Notes: a model not told the origin generated them from the letters alone. 64,000 nucleotides of DNA from Catenulispora acidiphila DSM 44928 (GCF_000024025.1 NC_013131.1:1674001-1738000); one strand, 5' to 3'; shown: positions 19,052-27,723, numbered from the stretch's first letter. Translations and numbers: made by a program.

Positions 19052-20353
19052 CTAGCTCGGATACACCGTAGGGATCGCCGGCTCGCCGCGCGACAGCTGC
19101 GTGGACCACGGCGGCAGTTCGGCGCGCGAGGCCTCGTGCCGTTCCCGGATCTCGGCCAGGCTCGGGCGGGCGATGACCTCGCCCTTGGCGACGTACTGCA
19201 TCAGCAGGTCGCGGCCCTCGGACTTCAGCGCCTCGGGCACGGCGCCGGTCCCGACCAGCTCCTCCTGCGCCACGCCGTCGGAGCCGATGCGGCGCCAGGC
19301 GTACTTGCGTCCGCCGCGGGTGGCCTTCTCCGAGGACTTCTTCGCCACCGGAACCATCGTGGCGTCCGGCTCGACGCTCGCCCCGCGTGCGACCAGCTTG
19401 TAGACCAGTCCCGCGGTCGGCGCGCCGGAGCCGGTGACCAGCTGGGTGCCGACGCCGTAGGAGTCCACCGGGGCGGCGGCCAGCGCGGCGATCTGGTACT
19501 CGTCGAGGTCGGAGGTGACCACGATCTTGGTGTGCTTGGCGCCGAGCTCGTCGAGCTGCTTGCGGACGCGGTGCGCCATCCACAGCAGGTCGCCGGAGTC
19601 CAGGCGGACCGCGCCGAGGTCGGGACCGGCGACGTCGACCGCGGTCTTCACGGCCTCGGCGACGTCGTAGGTGTCGACCAGCAGCGTGGTGTTCCGGCCG
19701 AGGGCGTCGACCTGGACGCTGAAGGCGTCGCGCTCGCTGTCGTGCAGCAGCACGAAGGCGTGCGCCGAGGTGCCGGTGGTCGGGACGCCGAAGCGGCGGC
19801 GCGCCTCCAGGTTGGAGGAGGCGGAGAAGCCCGCCAGGTAGGCCGCGCGCGCGGCGGCCACGGCGGCCTCCTCGTGGGTGCGCCGCGAGCCCATCTCCAG
19901 GCAGGGGCGGCCCATCGCCGCGGAGGTCATGCGGGAGGCCGCGGAGGCGATCGCGCTGTCGTGGTTCAGCACCGACAACACCAGCGTCTCCAGGAGCACC
20001 GCCTCAGCGAACGTGGATTCCACGATCAGCAGCGGGGAGCCGGGGAAGTAGCACTCTCCCTCGGCGTAGCCGTGGACGTCGCCGCTGAAGCGGTAGCCGG
20101 CCAGCCAGTCCCGGGTGGACTCGTCGACGACGCCGGACTCGTGCAGGAAGTCGCAGATGGCGGTGTCGAAGCGGAATTCCTCCAGGGCGTCCAGGAGGCG
20201 GCCGGTGCCGGCGGTCACGCCGTAGCGGCGGCCGTCGGGCAGCCGGCGGGCGAAGACCTCGAACACCGAGCGTCGGTGGGCGGCCCCGCTGCGCAGGGCA
20301 CCCTCCAGCATGGTGAGCTCATAGTGGTCCGTGAGGAGCGCGGTGCTGTTCAC
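19052..20353 (-). CDS. pncB: Nicotinate phosphoribosyltransferase
   Basis: 433 residues from a GTG at 20353. The enzyme joins nicotinate to PRPP with ATP, making nicotinate mononucleotide for NAD. Family motifs are LLTDHYELTMLEGALRSG at the N-terminus, GYAEGECYFPGSPLL, the SRRTHEEAA region, FGVPTTGTSAHAF, VRLDSGDL and DSYGVGTQLV. Its neighbour pncA supplies the substrate. The stop TAG is followed in frame by repeated YGQ-type codons. It is divergent from clpS with only 24 bp between starts. Confidence 0.95.
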   Translation of the reverse strand: MNSTALLTDHYELTMLEGALRSGAAHRRSVFEVFARRLPDGRRYGVTAGTGRLLDALEEFRFDTAICDFLHESGVVDESTRDWLAGYRFSGDVHGYAEGECYFPGSPLLIVESTFAEAVLLETLVLSVLNHDSAIASAASRMTSAAMGRPCLEMGSRRTHEEAAVAAARAAYLAGFSASSNLEARRRFGVPTTGTSAHAFVLLHDSERDAFSVQVDALGRNTTLLVDTYDVAEAVKTAVDVAGPDLGAVRLDSGDLLWMAHRVRKQLDELGAKHTKIVVTSDLDEYQIAALAAAPVDSYGVGTQLVTGSGAPTAGLVYKLVARGASVEPDATMVPVAKKSSEKATRGGRKYAWRRIGSDGVAQEELVGTGAVPEALKSEGRDLLMQYVAKGEVIARPSLAEIRERHEASRAELPPWSTQLSRGEPAIPTVYPS

Positions 20354-20377
20354 GATCTATCAGCGTAGTCTGGTGGG

Positions 20378-20680
20378 ATGAGTGTCGCGCCGGTGGAGGT
20401 CGATCCGGAGGCCACGGAGGAGACCCGGGCGGCTCCGGTGCAGGACCCGATGTGGGTCACCGTGGTCTGGAACGACCCTGTGAACCTGATGAGCTACGTG
20501 ACGTACGTGTTCATGACCTACTTCGGGTACAGCAAGGGCAAAGCCGAGCGGATGATGCACGAGGTGCACAACCTCGGCAAGGCGATAGTGTCCAGCGGCG
20601 GCCGCGAGCAGATGGAGAAGGACGTGGCCGCGATGCACGGGTACGGCCTGTGGGCGACCTTGCAGCGCCAGGACGGCTGA
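20378..20680 (+). CDS. clpS: ATP-dependent Clp protease adaptor ClpS
   Basis: 100 residues. ClpS delivers N-degron substrates to the ClpA/ClpC-ClpP protease. The conserved core [17 protein letters not shown], the [20 protein letters not shown] helix and the C-terminal [16 protein letters not shown] strand-helix are all present. The DUF2017 gene follows by 23 bp, an association typical of actinobacteria. Confidence 0.95.
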   Translation: MSVAPVEVDPEATEETRAAPVQDPMWVTVVWNDPVNLMSYVTYVFMTYFGYSKGKAERMMHEVHNLGKAIVSSGGREQMEKDVAAMHGYGLWATLQRQDG

Positions 20681-20703
20681 ACGACCAGATCGGGGATCCC
20701 CAC

Positions 20704-21258
20704 GTGCTCAAGCCCTTCCAGGCCCACCGTTCCGGACGGATCGTCGGGGTGTTCACCGACGGCCAGGTCGGGGTCCTGCGCTTCCTGCTGACTGGGCAGC
20801 TGGCGCTCTTGGACGAGGAGGACCCGCTGGGCGCGGAGCCAGACCCGCTGACCGCGGCCCTGGGCATTGCCGACGGCCCGGTGAAGAAGCCGGACAACCC
20901 CGCGCTGGCGCGGCTGTTCCCGGACGCCTACGGCGACGCCGACGAGGCCAGCGAGTTCCGCCGGCTCACCGAGCCCGACCTGCGCGAGGGCAAGCGCGCC
21001 ACGGCGCGCCAGGTGCTGGAGACGCTGGAGGACTACCGGGGCGGGGACAAGCTGACCCTGGACGGGGACCAGGCGCGGGCCTGGCTCAGCGCGGTGAACG
21101 ACGTCCGGTTGGTGCTGGCGGTCTGGCTGGACATCGAGGACGACGACGACAACCCCTTCGACCGCATCGACGAGAAGGACGACCGCTACGAGATAGTGGT
21201 CATGTACCACTGGCTCGGCGCGCTGGTCGAATGGCTGGTCGAAGCCCTGATGGGCTGA
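20704..21258 (+). CDS. DUF2017 protein
   Basis: 184 residues from the GTG at 20704 (VLKPFQAHRSG). It matches the actinobacterial DUF2017 family, normally encoded next to clpS: KPDNPALARLFPDAYGD, then FRRLTEPDLREGKRATARQV and the C-terminal YHWLGALVEWLVEAL. It is helical and acidic, with no catalytic motif. A role with the Clp adaptor is suggested only by the neighbourhood. Confidence 0.88.
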   Translation: MLKPFQAHRSGRIVGVFTDGQVGVLRFLLTGQLALLDEEDPLGAEPDPLTAALGIADGPVKKPDNPALARLFPDAYGDADEASEFRRLTEPDLREGKRATARQVLETLEDYRGGDKLTLDGDQARAWLSAVNDVRLVLAVWLDIEDDDDNPFDRIDEKDDRYEIVVMYHWLGALVEWLVEALMG

Positions 21259-21391
21259 GCGGTCCGCTGGTCGGACCGGCGGTGTGCCGGGTACCGGAGC
21301 CGTGCGGCACACCGCAGGCCACACCCCGCGCGGGGTGAAAGCAGCCGCAGGGCATTGAGTCGGTTCCCCAGGTGTGCCAGCATCCTGCCTC

Positions 21392-21868
21392 ATGACAGAG
21401 GCGCTCGGCGGGGTCCCGTACACCCCCCGGAAGGTGCGGCCGCTCGGCCTGCTCCAGATCGACGACTGGCGCGTGAAGCTCCACGGGCTGTCCGCGACGC
21501 CCTCCGGCGACCTGGACGACGCCGCCCACGAGGGCGCGCGCAAGGCCGCCGTGGAGGCGCTGCCCCGACCCGGGATCGGAGGCGGGCGCTACGGCGTCGG
21601 CTTCGTGATCGCGCACCGGTCGACGAACGCTTACTCCTACGTGGTCGGGTGGTGGGCGTATGGCTGTCTGCTGTCCACGGCCGCGTACTCGGCCCGGTTC
21701 TCCGAACCCGCCGAGATCGCGCGCTGTCCGGCCCGGCAGGCCGGCTGCGTGTGGGAGTTGGCCGTGATCGACCACGAGCGGCGCGCGTGGACCCGGACGA
21801 TGCTGGGGACCAAGGCCGACGGGGACGTCGAGGGATATCTGGGAGCTGTCTTGTCCGGCAGGGTCTGA
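21392..21868 (+). CDS. Hypothetical protein
   Basis: 158 residues from the ATG at 21392. Segments such as PLGLLQIDDWRVKLHGLS, GVGFVIAHRSTNAYSYVVGWW and RQAGCVWELAVIDHERRAWTR suggest a small alpha/beta soluble protein. I do not recognise the family with certainty. It is 134 bp after DUF2017 on the same strand and converges with the chaplin gene, with a tandem repeat and a strong terminator in between. Confidence 0.7.
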   Translation: MTEALGGVPYTPRKVRPLGLLQIDDWRVKLHGLSATPSGDLDDAAHEGARKAAVEALPRPGIGGGRYGVGFVIAHRSTNAYSYVVGWWAYGCLLSTAAYSARFSEPAEIARCPARQAGCVWELAVIDHERRAWTRTMLGTKADGDVEGYLGAVLSGRV

Positions 21869-21888
21869 CCGCGCCGAACTCGGCTTAC

Positions 21889-21940
21889 GACAGTCTTGTT
21901 TGACAGTCTTGTTCGACAGGCTTGTTTGACAGTCTTGACG
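21889..21940 (+). repeat. 13-bp tandem repeat x4
   Basis: Four consecutive 13-bp units of GACAGTCTTGTTT type (21889-21901, 21902-21914, 21915-21927, 21928-21940), with one or two changes in the later copies. They lie immediately before the terminator hairpin and are more AT-rich than their surroundings. Confidence 0.88.
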
Positions 21941-21943
21941 GGA

Positions 21944-21983
21944 ACAGAGCGGGACCCCTGGAATCCCAGGGGTCCCGCTCTGT
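21944..21983. terminator. Strong 18-bp hairpin between convergent genes
   Basis: ACAGAGCGGGACCCCTGG (21944-21961) pairs perfectly with its complement at 21966-21983 around the loop AATC. No T run follows. Its position between two converging stops makes it a bidirectional terminator. Confidence 0.8.
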
Positions 21984-22013
21984 CGAGGTCGAACCTTGAT
22001 ACCGACGCGCGTC

Positions 22014-23915
22014 CTAGTTCGCCGAACTGGACTTGCGCCGCGAGGCGATGAGCGCGCCCGCGCCGAGGACCAGGGCTCCGGCGCCGAGGCCCGCGTAGTC
22101 GAGGACGTCGCTGCCGGTGTGCGGCAGCTGACCCATCTCCTCGTGCGTCGGGCGACGGTGGCGGTGCAGGTGCTCCTGGTGTTGGCGAGAGTGCGTGGCC
22201 GGAGGGGGCGGGCCGTCGATCGGCGACATGGCCGGACCGGTCGAGCAGCCGGTGTCCTCGGTCCCGCTGTTCGCCAGGCCCGCGCCGAGGGTGGTGCCGC
22301 ACAGCTGGAGCGGCGCGTTGACGCTGCCCTGCACGACGTTGCCGGTGATGATCCCGGTCTCGCCGGTGGCACTGCCGGCGGAGAACGTCGTCGGGGCGCC
22401 GGTGTTCACGCAGGAGTTGCCGGCAGCGGTGTCGTGGTAGGCGCCGAAGGCGGCGACGACCCCGCAGATCTCGGTCGGGATGTTGATCGGCAGCTGCGCG
22501 ACGTTGCCCGCGGCCAGGCCGTTGTTGCCGATCGCCCGGCCTTCGGCGCCCGCGCCGCCGGCCGTGTGGTTCACGCAGCGGTTGTCCAGCGCGGAGTCGA
22601 ACACGCCGACCAGGTCCACCGAGTCGCCGCAGGCGTTGATCGGCGCCTCGATCGGCACCTGCAGGACGTTGCCGGTGACCGCGCCGGAGGAGTTGGCGGT
22701 GACGGCCTTGGCGCCGGCGCCGACATGGTGCTCCTGCAGGTCGCCGGGGTACTCCCAGTGCCCGTGGCGCTCGCCGCCGTTGACGCAGGTGGTGCCCGCC
22801 GCGGTGTCGAAGACGCCGACGACGTTCGCGGTGATGCCGCAGACGTTCAGCGGCGCGTCCACGGGGACCTGGACGACGTTGCCGCTCACCAGCCCCGGGG
22901 AGGAGGTGGCCACGGCGTTGGCGGAGGAGTAGGACGGCCCGCCCTCGTTGGCGCACAGGATGTCCTCGGCGGAGTTCTGCCCGCCGATCGCGGTCACCGT
23001 GTCCCCGCAGATGTTCGCCGGGAGCGATACCGGGACCTGCACGACGTTGCCCGACAGCGTGCCGGGACTGCCGCCGGCGACGGCCGCGGCCGAGCTGTTC
23101 GGCCCGCCGGCCGTGCCGGGACCGTTCACGCAGTGCTCGCCCTCGGCGTGGTCGCCGCCGCCGAGCACGGTCGCGACCACGCCGCAGATGTTCACCGGCG
23201 CGTCGACCGGCACCTCGACGGTGTTGCCGGCCAGCAGCCCGCCGCCGCCGAAGTCCTCGGAGGACGCAGCGGCGCCGGCGGAGTCGGCGGAGCCGGCCGC
23301 CGGGTGCGGCGTGGAGGCGTGCGCCGGGGCGTGGGGGGCGCTGTACGGCGCCGTGCCGTTGCGGTGCGGCGTGCTCGCGTGGGCTGGCGCGTTGCTGTGG
23401 TGCGGCGTGCTCGCGTGAGCCGGGGCGTTGGTGTGGTGCGGCGCGCTTGCGTGGGCTGGCGCGTTGGTGTGGTGCGGCGTGCTCGCGTGGGCTGGCGCGT
23501 TGGCGTGCTGCGGCGCGCTCGCGTGGGCCGAGGCATTGGTGTGGTGCGGCATGCCCGCATGCGCCGGCGCGTTGCCGTGGTGCGGCGCGGCCGGGTGGTG
23601 GCCGGCGGCCTGGTGGTGCTGCGCGGCCTCGTGCGGCGCCGCCGGGTGGTGCGCGGCGGGGGCGTGCGTCGGCGTGGCGGCGGCGTGACCCGGCGCCTTG
23701 TGCCGCCCCGCGTACTGCTTGACCTGCGGTCGGCTGACTGGGATGGCCGCGTGGTGCGAAGAGGCGCCGGTCGGCTGGCTCTTCTTCCCGGCTTGGTCCG
23801 GGTGCTCGGGGTGTGTCGTCGACGACACCGCCGAGACCGCGGGCGCGGCTCCAGTGATCAGCAGGCCGCCGGTCGCGACCGCGAGCGCGAGTCCGCGCTT
23901 GGTCACGTCGTGCAT
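22014..23915 (-). CDS. Long chaplin with six chaplin modules and a sortase signal
   Basis: 633 residues from the ATG at 23915, with AGGA well placed upstream. A Sec signal peptide (GLALAVATGGLLITGAAPAV) is followed by about 200 residues of His/Pro/Ala repeats of the NAPAHASxPHH type. Six chaplin modules follow at about 230-264, 289-323, 345-378, 415-448, 470-503 and 525-557, each with a GNVVQVPVDAPxNxCG-like start and a paired C...CVN end. The C-terminus is LPHTG (597-601), a hydrophobic stretch and ASRRK, a sortase anchor. Chaplins coat aerial hyphae as amyloid films. Known long chaplins carry two modules and LAxTG. The sixth module is the most divergent. Confidence 0.93.
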   Translation of the reverse strand: MHDVTKRGLALAVATGGLLITGAAPAVSAVSSTTHPEHPDQAGKKSQPTGASSHHAAIPVSRPQVKQYAGRHKAPGHAAATPTHAPAAHHPAAPHEAAQHHQAAGHHPAAPHHGNAPAHAGMPHHTNASAHASAPQHANAPAHASTPHHTNAPAHASAPHHTNAPAHASTPHHSNAPAHASTPHRNGTAPYSAPHAPAHASTPHPAAGSADSAGAAASSEDFGGGGLLAGNTVEVPVDAPVNICGVVATVLGGGDHAEGEHCVNGPGTAGGPNSSAAAVAGGSPGTLSGNVVQVPVSLPANICGDTVTAIGGQNSAEDILCANEGGPSYSSANAVATSSPGLVSGNVVQVPVDAPLNVCGITANVVGVFDTAAGTTCVNGGERHGHWEYPGDLQEHHVGAGAKAVTANSSGAVTGNVLQVPIEAPINACGDSVDLVGVFDSALDNRCVNHTAGGAGAEGRAIGNNGLAAGNVAQLPINIPTEICGVVAAFGAYHDTAAGNSCVNTGAPTTFSAGSATGETGIITGNVVQGSVNAPLQLCGTTLGAGLANSGTEDTGCSTGPAMSPIDGPPPPATHSRQHQEHLHRHRRPTHEEMGQLPHTGSDVLDYAGLGAGALVLGAGALIASRRKSSSAN

Positions 23916-24150
23916 GCCAGTCCTCATTCTTCTCAGGTGGGGCTCGGGTGAACCTGGGAGATGCGGCGGGCCGGCACGAGTCGCACCGAGCCGGTGGGAG
24001 CCGACAAAGCCCGTCCACGGCGACAACAGCCGTCGCCGGACGCACGTCACGCGGGCGTGCTCCGGGCGGATGAAAAGTCCTTCTGTGCGATCTATGGCCC
24101 GACCTCGGCACAACCCCCTGGTCAGAGCATCTGTGCGAGGCCGCTTGTAA

Positions 24151-24181
24151 GCCCGAGTGGCGGAGCGGCAGAATCGCTGTT
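24151..24181 (+). other. Fragment resembling the 5' part of tRNA-Leu
   Basis: GCCCGAGTGGCGGAGCGGCA and the following GAATCGC resemble the acceptor and D-arm start of bacterial tRNA-Leu. No anticodon arm, variable arm or 3' half follows; the next gene begins at 24183. It is either chance or a relic. Confidence 0.2.
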
Positions 24182-24182
24182 C

Positions 24183-25019
24183 ATGACGGCTGATCCGACT
24201 ATCGACCCGGCGGCGATCCGCGAGCTGGCACTGAGCACCGCGGTCGAGGCCAAGGGCGCCCTGCTGGCCCTCGGCGGCGACTACATGTCCTCCCAGGCGG
24301 CCCGCACGGCTGCCAAGGACCTGGGGATGAAGGGCTGGCCGTTCTACTTCGGCGGCCGCGTCGGGGTCCTGGGCCCGGTCGCCCCGGAGGTGGTGCACGC
24401 GGTGGTCGGGTTCTTCCCGGCTGACCTGGCGGTGCAGAGCTGGACCACGGCCCGCGACGCCAAGCAGAGCCCGCCGCTGGACCGTGTGGTGGACCGCTAC
24501 CGCGACGTGCAGCGCATGTGGGCCGACGAGTTCCTGGCGGCGTTGCCCGACGACGAGGCCCACGAGCTGGCCGACATGCTCCGCGAGATCGCCACGACCT
24601 CCGAGACCGGCCTGTCCCCCCTGGCCGCGGCCTGGGGCGCGATGCCCGAGCCGTCAGCGCCCCGGCACCGGGTGGTCCACTGGTCGATGGTGATGCGCGA
24701 GCAGCGCGGCGGCCTGCACATCACCGCGGTCCAGATGGCCGGGCTGAACCCGCTGGAGGCCATCGTCAGCGGCCCGCTCGGCGAAGCCGGCGCGAAGTTC
24801 TTCCGCTGGGCGCCGCCCTACCCGCAGCCCGACGACGCGACCCGCCTGTTCCGCGAGCAGGCCGAGGAGATCACCGACGAGCTGGCCTCCCGCGCCTACC
24901 GCGGGCTCACCCGAGAAGCGGCCGAGCGTCTGCTGACACTGCTGGCGCGCGCGGCGGAGATGGCGGCCGGCGGCGGCGTGGAGAAGCTGGTGGCCGAGCG
25001 CGAGGCACGGAAGGCGTAG
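24183..25019 (+). CDS. SalK / SCO6745-like conserved protein
   Basis: 278 residues from the ATG at 24183. It is a helical protein with LGMKGWPFYFGGRVGVLGPV, then EVVHAVVGFFPADLAV and HRVVHWSMVMREQRGGLHITA segments, typical of an actinobacterial family annotated as SalK or SCO6745-like. Its biochemical function is not known to me. About 267 bp separate its start from that of the divergent chaplin. The gene converges with the DUF4262 gene. Confidence 0.72.
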   Translation: MTADPTIDPAAIRELALSTAVEAKGALLALGGDYMSSQAARTAAKDLGMKGWPFYFGGRVGVLGPVAPEVVHAVVGFFPADLAVQSWTTARDAKQSPPLDRVVDRYRDVQRMWADEFLAALPDDEAHELADMLREIATTSETGLSPLAAAWGAMPEPSAPRHRVVHWSMVMREQRGGLHITAVQMAGLNPLEAIVSGPLGEAGAKFFRWAPPYPQPDDATRLFREQAEEITDELASRAYRGLTREAAERLLTLLARAAEMAAGGGVEKLVAEREARKA

Positions 25020-25027
25020 GGCGCGCC

Positions 25028-25060
25028 CGGATGCCGTCGCACGCCACAGCGCGGCATCCG
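25028..25060. terminator. Hairpin after the SalK-like gene
   Basis: CGGATGCCG (25028-25036) pairs with CGGCATCCG (25052-25060), nine base pairs with a 15-base loop, nine bases past the stop codon. No T run follows. Confidence 0.5.
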
Positions 25061-25233
25061 CCCCGGCTTCACCGCCGGGGTCTTGAGGCTGCCTTCAGGG
25101 GGTCTGCTGCTTTGAGGGTTCGGCGGCTCGGCCCGACGCGGCACGAACGCGGCACGATTGCGCGGTCGGACTTGAGCCTGCCCTCAGAGGTTCGAGGTTC
25201 TGCTGCCTTGGTCCTGCGCTCGCCCTCAGGGTG

Positions 25234-25956
25234 TCAGCGCGGGTTCTGCCAAGGACCGTCGGGGTGCACCTCCGGAGGCAGCCACAGCTGCGGCTGGACC
25301 GTCCGGCAGCGCAGGCCGCAGCCGGGCTGCCAGGGGAACAGCCCGTGGCTGTCCGGCCAGACCAGCTGCACGAACGGCGGAACCGCCCCGCGGTAGAAGC
25401 CGACCGCGAAGCCGAACAGCGTCGGGTACCAGCCGGGGTGGACGCGCTTGGCGACCACCGGCTGGGCGTCCAGGATGCCGTCGATCTCGATGTCGTAGCC
25501 GAACGGCTTGTTGTCGCGGATCAGCCGCCCGGCGCGGTTCACGCGCTGCTGCATGTCCGGCAGCAGCAGGCCGAACAGGGAGACCTCGGGGGCGCGGTAG
25601 CTGTGCCACAGCCCGACCGAGAAGGCCCAGCCGGGGGTGCGGGTGCCGGGCATGATGCCGATCGAGGTCCAGCCGGTGCGCCGCACGTGCGCCGCCGCCT
25701 CGCCGAACCAGCCGGGCACGAGCGCGCGGACCGCGTCGTCTTCCTCGTCCTCCAGGTTGTCCTCGTCGGCGAACGCCTCGTTCTCGGCCGCGGTGAGGGT
25801 CTGGCTGACGGCGCTCTCGCTGTCGCAGATCACGCAATGGCACGGCGGGATGTCGGCCGTCACGCGACGCCGCTCTTCGTGTTCGCCCGTCGGTTCCGCA
25901 GGACCGCCGTGACCGGGACTCTCCGCCATGATGTTCACGATATGCGATGAGTGCAT
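25234..25956 (-). CDS. DUF4262 protein
   Basis: 240 residues from the ATG at 25956, chosen because GGATAGG lies about eight bases upstream; an ATG at 25929 is the alternative. After an acidic N-terminal region with a CHCVICDSE motif, the DUF4262 domain is visible: GIMPGTRTPGWAFSVGLWHS, then EVSLFGLLLPDM, YDIEIDGILDAQPVVAKRV and FPWQPGCG near the C-terminus. This family is widespread in actinobacteria with no known activity. Confidence 0.8.
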   Translation of the reverse strand: MHSSHIVNIMAESPGHGGPAEPTGEHEERRRVTADIPPCHCVICDSESAVSQTLTAAENEAFADEDNLEDEEDDAVRALVPGWFGEAAAHVRRTGWTSIGIMPGTRTPGWAFSVGLWHSYRAPEVSLFGLLLPDMQQRVNRAGRLIRDNKPFGYDIEIDGILDAQPVVAKRVHPGWYPTLFGFAVGFYRGAVPPFVQLVWPDSHGLFPWQPGCGLRCRTVQPQLWLPPEVHPDGPWQNPR

Positions 25957-26042
25957 GAGAGTACCTATCCAAGACGCCCGGAGTTCACCTTTCGGACGAC
26001 CCGTTCTCCGACCGTGCCCGACCCGTTACGCAGGGCTTATGA

Positions 26043-26663
26043 TCACGGCTTGTTCGCCGACATTTCGGCGAATCCGGGCCAGAACGCGTCAGCGAGCAGC
26101 ACGGCGGACTCGCGCGGCCCGATGCCCGAACCGTCCCGCAGCCGCCAGCGCGCGACCCGCTCGCCGGCGCCGACCAGCGCGTGCGCCAGGATCGACACGC
26201 GCGCCGGGGACGCCGCGGGCAGCCAGTGCCCCAGCACGTCCTCCAACAGCCGCGTCTGCTGGCCGCGGATCGCCTCGATGGCCTCCTCGGCGGGACCGGC
26301 GGCGATCACCGACTCGTTCAGCAGGACGGCCCAGGCCCGGCCGTGCCGGTCGGCGAAGTCGAAGTACGCCTCCAACCCGGCCTCCAGCACGGCGCGCGGA
26401 CCGTCGGGCTCGGCGGCGGAGACGGCGTTGAGCGTCACGCTGTGCAGGTCCGCACGGATGCGCGCCACGCACGCCAGCAGCAGTCCTTCTTTAGAGGAGA
26501 AGTACTCGTACAGCATCGGCTTGGAGACCCCGACGCGCAGCGACACCTCGTCCATCGACGTGTTCTGGAACCCGCGCTCGGCGAAGACCTCCTCGGCGGC
26601 GGCCAGGATCTGCTGCTCGCGTTCGGCGCGGGGTACACGCTTGCGGCGCGGGGCGTCGGTCAT
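26043..26663 (-). CDS. TetR-family repressor
   Basis: 206 residues from the ATG at 26663; a GTG at 26669 is also possible. The N-terminal helix-turn-helix reads REQQILAAAEEVFAERGFQN, then MDEVSLRVGVSKPMLYEYFS. The ligand domain is helical. It is divergent from a hydrolase-monooxygenase operon, and two palindromes occupy the 82-bp gap, so autorepression and control of that operon are likely. Confidence 0.9.
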   Translation of the reverse strand: MTDAPRRKRVPRAEREQQILAAAEEVFAERGFQNTSMDEVSLRVGVSKPMLYEYFSSKEGLLLACVARIRADLHSVTLNAVSAAEPDGPRAVLEAGLEAYFDFADRHGRAWAVLLNESVIAAGPAEEAIEAIRGQQTRLLEDVLGHWLPAASPARVSILAHALVGAGERVARWRLRDGSGIGPRESAVLLADAFWPGFAEMSANKP

Positions 26664-26689
26664 GGGCACGGACTCTATCGACTTCTGAA

Positions 26690-26731
26690 CCTACTCTCAG
26701 TAGGCTACTCGCCGGTAAGTTACCGGGCGAG
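26690..26731. promoter_or_regulatory. Two palindromic operator candidates for the TetR regulator
   Basis: CCTACT-CTC-AGTAGG (26690-26704) and CTCGCC-GGTAA-G-TTACC-G-GGCGAG (26708-26731) lie side by side between the divergent TetR and hydrolase genes. The first is a perfect 6-3-6 palindrome, the second eleven of eleven pairs with one bulged base. Their size and position fit TetR operators. Confidence 0.65.
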
Positions 26732-26745
26732 CAGGGCAGGGGAGC

Positions 26746-27723
26746 ATGGCCGATCCGCGATTCCACACCGTCGTCGCCTCCGATGGCGCCGAGCTGCACG
26801 TCGAGGAAGACGGCGCCGCCGACGCGCCGGTCACCCTCGTCCTGGCCCACGGCTGGACCCTGTCCACCCGCGCCTGGCGGGCCCAGGCCGAGGCGCTGGC
26901 CGCCGCCGGGGACGTCCGCGTCCTGCGCTACGACCAGCGTGGCCACGGACGCTCGACCCAAGGCGACGCTTGGCTGTCCGGCGTCCCGGCCGCCGACGCC
27001 GACCGCTTCGGCCCGGGCCCGTCGGTCGACCAGCTCGGCGGCGACCTGGCGGCCGTACTGGACCAGCTGGTCCCGTCCGGTCCGGTGGTGCTCGCCGGAC
27101 ACTCGATGGGCGGCATGACGATCATGGCGCTGGCCGACCAGCGTCCCGCGCTGTTCGCGGTCGGCGGCCGGGTGGCCGGCGTGCTGCTGACCAACACCTC
27201 CAGCGGCGGGTTGTCCCGGCTCACCCTCGGTTTCCCCGAGGTGGTCGCCAAGCCGGTGCGGCGCTCGATCATCAAGACCCTGCGAAAGATCGCCGCGAAG
27301 CCCGGCAAGGCCGATGCGTTCCGCGCGAAGCAGTCCACCAGCGCGCGCCTGGCGGTGGCGCAGACCCGGTGGCTGTTGTTCGGACGCAAGGCGCCGCGAG
27401 CCGCGATCGTGGAGTGCAACGAGATCATCAAGACCTGCCCGAGCGCGACGCTCGCCGGGTTCTTCCCGGCGCTGATGACGCACGAGAAGCGCACCGCGCT
27501 GAAGGCTCTGGGCGGCGCCGAGGTGGAGGTCGTCGCATCGAGCCGGGACCGGCTGACGCCGGCGGCCCACGCGCGCCGGCTCGCCGAGGCGATCCCCGGC
27601 GCGCGGCTGACGGTGGTTCCCGGGACCGGGCATATGCTGCCCATGGAGCGGCCGCAGGTGGTCAGTTCGCTGTTGACGAAGCTGATCGCGGCGGCACGGG
27701 CACGCGAGGAGAGCGCAGCATGA
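26746..27723 (+). CDS. Alpha/beta hydrolase
   Basis: 325 residues. The nucleophile elbow GHSMGG follows VVLAG; the oxyanion region is LAHGWTLSTRAW; the acid lies near ASSRDRLTP and the catalytic His in GTGHMLPMERP. Likely an esterase or lipase acting in the cytoplasm. It overlaps the monooxygenase start by four bases (ATGA). A Baeyer-Villiger-type monooxygenase makes esters or lactones and a hydrolase opens them, so the pair could form a short catabolic pathway for a ketone. The TetR gene opposite probably controls both. Confidence 0.87.
   Translation: MADPRFHTVVASDGAELHVEEDGAADAPVTLVLAHGWTLSTRAWRAQAEALAAAGDVRVLRYDQRGHGRSTQGDAWLSGVPAADADRFGPGPSVDQLGGDLAAVLDQLVPSGPVVLAGHSMGGMTIMALADQRPALFAVGGRVAGVLLTNTSSGGLSRLTLGFPEVVAKPVRRSIIKTLRKIAAKPGKADAFRAKQSTSARLAVAQTRWLLFGRKAPRAAIVECNEIIKTCPSATLAGFFPALMTHEKRTALKALGGAEVEVVASSRDRLTPAAHARRLAEAIPGARLTVVPGTGHMLPMERPQVVSSLLTKLIAAARAREESAA

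Noticed and set aside
23928-24150. Riboswitch upstream of the chaplin gene
   Set aside because: I looked for the c-di-AMP riboswitch blocks found at 40.4 kb; none are present here.
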